A DNA stretch of 64,000 nt from Ahaetulla prasina (taxonomy: Eukaryota; Chordata; Lepidosauria; Squamata; Colubridae): positions 134,444,420 to 134,508,419 of the forward strand of contig NC_080540.1 in the NCBI RefSeq assembly GCF_028640845.1, written 5' to 3'. A program made the translations under genes and the position numbers. Within the stretch, counting starts at the first letter, position 1. Every line of letters starts with the position of its first letter. Below the pieces are notes generated by a model, which saw only the letters and a list, made by a program, of their open reading frames with translations, made no database searches and was not told the DNA's origin. Shown piece by piece: positions 59,640 to 64,000 of the stretch.

Positions 59640-60450
59640 TATAGCACAACCAACAACCTAAGCTGTGAAAAGGGTAATGCTACTATACATCAAAAATGTC
59701 TCAGAAATCACTAACAGATTATTACAACCACAGGGCATCACCATAGCACACAAACTAACTAAAGCCCTCCAAAACATTCTAAGTAAATCAAAATACCCCA
59801 GAAGAATAAAAATAGGACTTATCTACAACATAAGGACTAACAGCCTTTGTAGGATGAAGGTAGAAGATTAGCCGAGCTCTACCATGAACACTAGCTAACA
59901 ATCAGAAGACATGATAAAAATTCCCTAATTTCACAATACATGAACAGATTTAAGCAGAGTTTCAGCTGGGAAACTGACCATCCTATATTGATGCAAGTCC
60001 AAAAATGCTAGAGAATTTTTGGAAACTCAAGACAAATCAGCTGTCAACAGGCACATAGTGATAAGTAACATCTATGTACCATTCAAAAGAGACAATCAAA
60101 AAGCCAAAAAGGAAACAAAAAACCCACACCACCTCCTCACCAGCAAGCAGTCAGATGAACAGAGATTAATACTAGATCAATAACCAAGACGTAAACAATA
60201 CTTCAAATAAGGAACTAACAGCTTAGACAAACAAGCTAACAGTAAACACCCCAACCAAAGAACTTCCAAGAGCACTACCACCAACGTTGACAGGGCAAAC
60301 CAGTCGGATATAAAATGAAAGCAAACTCATTCCCTACTATCATTGAAGTTGTTTACCTAGTTTGGTAATGAAACGTCCATAAGAAAACCAACAAGCTCAG
60401 ACAGCACCAAGGACTCCACAGTTCAGCCCTGAGCTACAAATATTCCTTTC
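59640..60450 (+). mobile_element. Penelope-like element, 3' part of ORF and terminal region
   Basis: Frame 59665-59871 includes YIKNVSEITNRLLQPQGIT and IAHKLTKALQNILSKSK, the region after RT in vertebrate PLEs. In another frame at 59880-59990, HEH and LTIRRHDKNSLIS resemble the GIY-YIG endonuclease end. The rest is frameshifted. The terminal segment with AATGAAACGTCCATAAGAAA and CAACAAGCTCAGACAGCACC lies at 60362-60410. Matching terminal fragments occur at 31860, 46795 and 47180. Confidence 0.7.
60343..60378 (+). ncRNA. Hammerhead-like motif at the PLE 3' end
   Basis: TTGAAGT (60343-60349; two bases off CUGANGA), stem II TTACC/GGTAA (60353-60357 with 60364-60368), GAAA at 60370-60373, C, then the cleavage triplet GTC at 60375-60377. 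The invariant C and last A of the first box are lost, so this copy is probably inactive. Confidence 0.4.
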
Positions 60451-60619
60451 CTTTCCTCTCCTCACCTCCCATCTTCTTTCTTTTCTATTCTTTATACATG
60501 TGTTTTTCCTGGCAAGAGGAAACCTGGAACTGATGGGAAAAACTTCACCTGTTAGTTTTGACATATCAAGCTTAAGAAATGTAGATAAATTTCTAGGTCA
60601 TGAAATGGCTGGTTTCACA

Positions 60620-61340
60620 CATTAAAGTGTTTGGCTAATTTGTGACTTACCTGCGCATATTGTGGACCCAACCATTCAATATTACAATGGCACTGAATGA
60701 GGGGGATTTATGATCAGCCCTCCTGGTTGCAGCCATTGTCCCTGTGATTGCAATTTCTGTGCTTAGCAACCAGCTTGCACATACAGTGGCTGCTATGTCC
60801 CACAGTCAAATGATTACTATTTGCAACCTTCCCTGCCAGTAAAGTCAGTGGGGAAGCCAGCAGGAAGATTGCCCTGATAAGTTGCTCCTGCTTCTGCCAC
60901 TTTTTCGCCTGAGGAGCCTCTGAATAGCATAGTGAATGCCGGCCACAACTCCCAGCCAAACTCACAATGCACTGCCTTCCACATTCACGCTGCATATCCC
61001 CCAGCCTTGCTGCATTTGTGTGTGCCCCAGTACTTCCTTTCCCTGTCTGAAGAGACTCCACAGCATTCACACACGCACTGGCCTGCTTGCAAGCCATCTA
61101 AAGAATGGCTTGTTGTGACCAGGACTTGCAATTTCCTGTCAGATTCTCCATTGATTTTGCTTGTGAGTCAGCAGGAACTTGCAAGCCCCAATCATGTGAG
61201 GTCCTCACTTAATGATCACAATCCTCACTTAATGAAGGCAATGGGGATTGCCGGGATTGCCACTGCTAAGCAATGCAGTCATGTAACATTGTACTTTATC
61301 ATTGCATTACTTTGCTACGGAAATTCTGATCCCAATTATC
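60620..61340. mobile_element. Degenerate miniature-element cluster
   Basis: Phrases such as TTCAATATTACAATGGCACTGAA, CTTAGCAACCAGCTTGCACA, CTTCCCTGCCAGTAAAGTCA and CCTCACTTAATGA recall the interior of the 39218 family, but the order is disturbed and boundaries are unclear. The frames in it are not genes. Confidence 0.4.
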
Positions 61341-61374
61341 ATCAGTAAGCAAAAACTATATGTATGTTGTTTGA

Positions 61375-61612
61375 GAGCCAGTTTGATAAATTGTTAATCA
61401 GTTTGGTCTAAGACACTAGGCTATAAAGCAGGAGACCTGGAGTCATGAAAGCCAGCTGGATGAACTTTCACTAGTCATTCTCTCTCAGCCCAACCTACCT
61501 CACAGGGTTATTGTTGGGGGGAAAACAGGAGGAGGAATTTGTATTGGATATGTTCACTGCCTTGAATTATTTGTAAAAATAATAAAGGTGGGATGCAAAT
61601 AAAAATATATTT
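61375..61612 (+). mobile_element. tRNA-derived SINE with AT-rich tail
   Basis: GAGCCAGTTTGATAAATTG (A-box region, eroded), CAGGAGACCTGGAGTCATG, AAAGCCAGCTGGATGAACTT, CTCAGCCCAACCTACCTCAC and AATAATAAAGGTGGGATGCAAATA. Confidence 0.7.
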
Positions 61613-61619
61613 GTGTTTT

Positions 61620-63705
61620 ATGAACTGAGGCAATTTAAAAATTGTTAATGAACATTACTAATAGCTAATCATAGATAATATACGAATATAGTCTCTGTTC
61701 TCCATTTTAAGATTCACATATAAGAGTGTCTATGCTGTTATCTCTTGACTAGAAAAATCTGGATGACAACTAGATGTCAGCAGAGATACAGAAAATACTT
61801 CCTTCTTTTCTGTTAACTCTTGGTTACCCAAATGCAAACATCCCATGTTTGTAGCCCAGATATAGGAAGCCTACACAATACATTAATTCATGTCTGGCAT
61901 GAAGTTACCTAACCAACTGTACTAAATGAGAAAATTGAGGAAAATCTCAGTTTGCTATGGGACAGGCATATTTGACAGTATTTAAACAGCTTTGTAATGA
62001 CCAGCTGGTTTCCACTTCCTCTGTGTAGGATTCCTGTCTTAAAATGAAGCTGAAACAGCAGAACACAGTCTGCAAAGGAAACGTGTGAAAAAAACTCCTA
62101 GGCTGGTGGGAATTAACCTTAAAGGGATGAGTACAAGATTTATATATATTTTTTGCAAATAGTAAAATACAGTGAGGAAGAAGCTAGCTACCCAAGGAAA
62201 GTTTACTATTTTGTCTGTTTAAGAACACAATGTCCCTTCAGCTAGGCTGACGAGCCAATCTGATCCATTCTGGGCTTCCTTTTATGGGATCTGCTTGATT
62301 CCAGGAGCAATTAAGCCAGGAAATCCAATTTTCCTCCTCCTTTTGTGTCACAACCCAGGCCTAAGAAAAGGGAAGGATATTTTAACCAATTGAAGGGAGC
62401 CAACTCAAACTTTTCTGATGTTTTTTTTTCCTCCCCAACCTCAAGCTCTAACCTAACAAGTTTGAGCACGTCTACCCAGAAAGGAGGAAGAAGCAGTTTT
62501 AGGAACAACTGGTTTAGATTTTCACAACCAGGAAAAAAGTGCTGGGAATGGTGGCACTCTTGGAAGGAGAACATGTTTGCTTTTCAAATGCTTGCTGATC
62601 AGAATATATTTGTTTGCCCCAAAGAATAATTCTGATTTATTATCTGAAGCTGAATAATATTCCTAATACTGGGGAAACCTATTAAAGTACAGTACAGTAA
62701 AACAACCTGCACATTTATCTTATCATGAGCAGCAGTCTAAAAAAGCCCCAAATGAACTAAGCTCCTAATCAAACATGAGATCTTGAAGCCCAGGTCAATA
62801 GGGTTAGAGCACCAGCAGCTGCTTAGAGGGTCACAGCTTGTTCCTCTCTCTCTTCTAAATGTCAGCTGTGATGAAATTCTTAATTAGACTCTAATCTCAT
62901 TCATATTGTTGCACTGACATTTTGAGGCTCAGGCACCACTTTTCTTGTTAATTAGTAACTTCTGAGCCAGGGATTGCCCTAATTTAGGTATAAAGCAAAA
63001 TCAGAAGGATAGTTGCTAAAGCGCTGTTAATCTGTTGTGGCCTAGACCAAGAAGGACTTTGAGCTGAATTCCTTTTAGCTGTTATCTACAGAAAGGGCGT
63101 CTGGTGACTTTACTGTTTGTGATGATGTGTTCTATAGTACCAAGCCTAACAGGTTTTTTCCCTCTACTTTTACCGCCATTGCCCCATACATAAGGGATGG
63201 ACTAGAATAAAATGGAACAGAATAGCTCAGTTCCAGAAACTGCACTTATATCTGTGGAGCATATTAAAAAAACAGAGCATTGGAAGAATTTAACATCATG
63301 CAATTTTAAAGCAAGCACATTTAATTCTAATTCATTCAACAGCAAAACCTGCTATTTTGTTCACCACAGAGCCTTTAACTTTCACTTAGTTTAGCTGATG
63401 TGAACAGGATTTAATTTATCTGCACACTTACTGAACCATATGGCTAGGCAAAAGATTTGTGTTTCATCAGTATGTTTGGAACAGTAGCTCATAAATTATC
63501 ATAAAATCTGCTCAGAGTTATTATACAGCAATCATAAGTTACTAGAACTTTTAATGGCTTTTGCAATCAGTCAATGCAAAAATCCAACTCCAGACTACTG
63601 AAGTATGCATTCTGTCTTCATCTTAAGGTTCTGAGAAAAAGCATTGCTTTCACTTAATGCCTAAAACTAGCCAATGCTGAGTCCAATAAACATCAGAGGA
63701 ACGGT
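61620..63705. other. Gene-poor stretch, nothing firmly recognised
   Basis: No exon identified. Around 62860-63010 the sequence is rich in homeodomain-type TAATTAG / TTAATTAG cores and could be a regulatory element, which cannot be judged without comparison. Confidence 0.35.
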
Positions 63706-63710
63706 ATTCT

Positions 63711-63838
63711 ATTGCTAGGTACTACTATGGGGCAATATGCTGACACTATAAACCACTTAGAGAGGGATGTAAAACACTGTGAAGCAGTATATAAGTCTAA
63801 GTGCTATTGCTATTATGAAGACCCATTAGAAGGTCCAG
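63711..63838 (+). repeat. Tail of an interspersed SINE/LINE family
   Basis: TATAAACCACTTAGAGAGGG, ATGTAAAACACTGTGAAGCA and GTATATAAGTCTAAGTGCTATTGC form the common squamate repeat end that appears inverted at 5465-5530. Confidence 0.6.
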
Positions 63839-64000
63839 AATATTTAGTAAGTAGGGGGTCTTCCAGCAAATTTTGTCATACTCCTGTGATTAGTTATTGA
63901 TACTCCAGTTATAAAAATCATAATGAAAATATTTGGGATCCTTCCAGTCCTTATTAATATGGTACATGAATTGCCAAATGTAAAAAATAATATTTTAATG

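Overview
This is a vertebrate nuclear window, most likely from a squamate reptile (lizard or snake; I cannot choose between them). The genes have vertebrate exon-intron structure. The repeats are typical of squamates: CR1-type LINEs, Sauria-type tRNA SINEs, a BovB-like tail, Penelope-like elements (PLEs), hAT miniature elements and a Mag-like Ty3/gypsy element.

Four host genes can be read exon by exon. NPB (neuropeptide B, minus strand, 2 coding exons) lies at 6.8-8.3 kb. ANAPC11 (RING subunit of the anaphase-promoting complex, minus, 2 coding exons) is at 15.2-15.5 kb. ALYREF (mRNA export adaptor, plus, 6 exons) is at 18.2-22.4 kb. ARHGDIA (RhoGDI alpha, plus, 5 coding exons plus a probable non-coding first exon at 25.5 kb) runs to 44.8 kb. 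As recalled, the same order and relative strands (NPB, ANAPC11, ALYREF, ARHGDIA) occur on human 17q25.3. The block is therefore conserved synteny, not a functional operon. ANAPC11 and ALYREF diverge from a shared GC-rich region at about 17.8-18.2 kb. No other host gene was recognised; P4HB, the expected neighbour beyond ARHGDIA, is not seen.

Layout: 0-5.7 kb repeats (a LINE reverse-transcriptase fragment, and a CR1 inserted in an older repeat); 6.6-8.8 kb NPB and its CpG-rich promoter; 9-15 kb nested CR1, terminal-inverted-repeat element and LINE 3' ends; 15-23 kb ANAPC11/ALYREF; 23-25 kb AT-rich spacer; 25.1-25.7 kb CpG-rich promoter region; 25.7-39.9 kb repeat-filled ARHGDIA intron 1, including a 2.7 kb CR1; 39.9-44.8 kb ARHGDIA coding exons and 3' UTR; 45-64 kb gene-poor, with a young Ty3/gypsy element (50181-54716, LTRs differing at 2 of 178 bases, 5-bp target duplication), PLE remnants, CR1 fragments and simple repeats.

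The observations most worth following are: (1) a 55-59 bp copy of the end of ARHGDIA coding exon 1, its splice donor and adjacent intron, embedded in a terminal-inverted-repeat element 759 bp upstream; (2) hammerhead-ribozyme-like motifs in PLE-related repeats, whose stem II pairing is kept by G-U wobbles between copies; (3) a repeat end with four spaced CCAATCAG boxes, a hammerhead-like core and a long hairpin; (4) several nested insertions, one with a matching uninterrupted copy in the same window.
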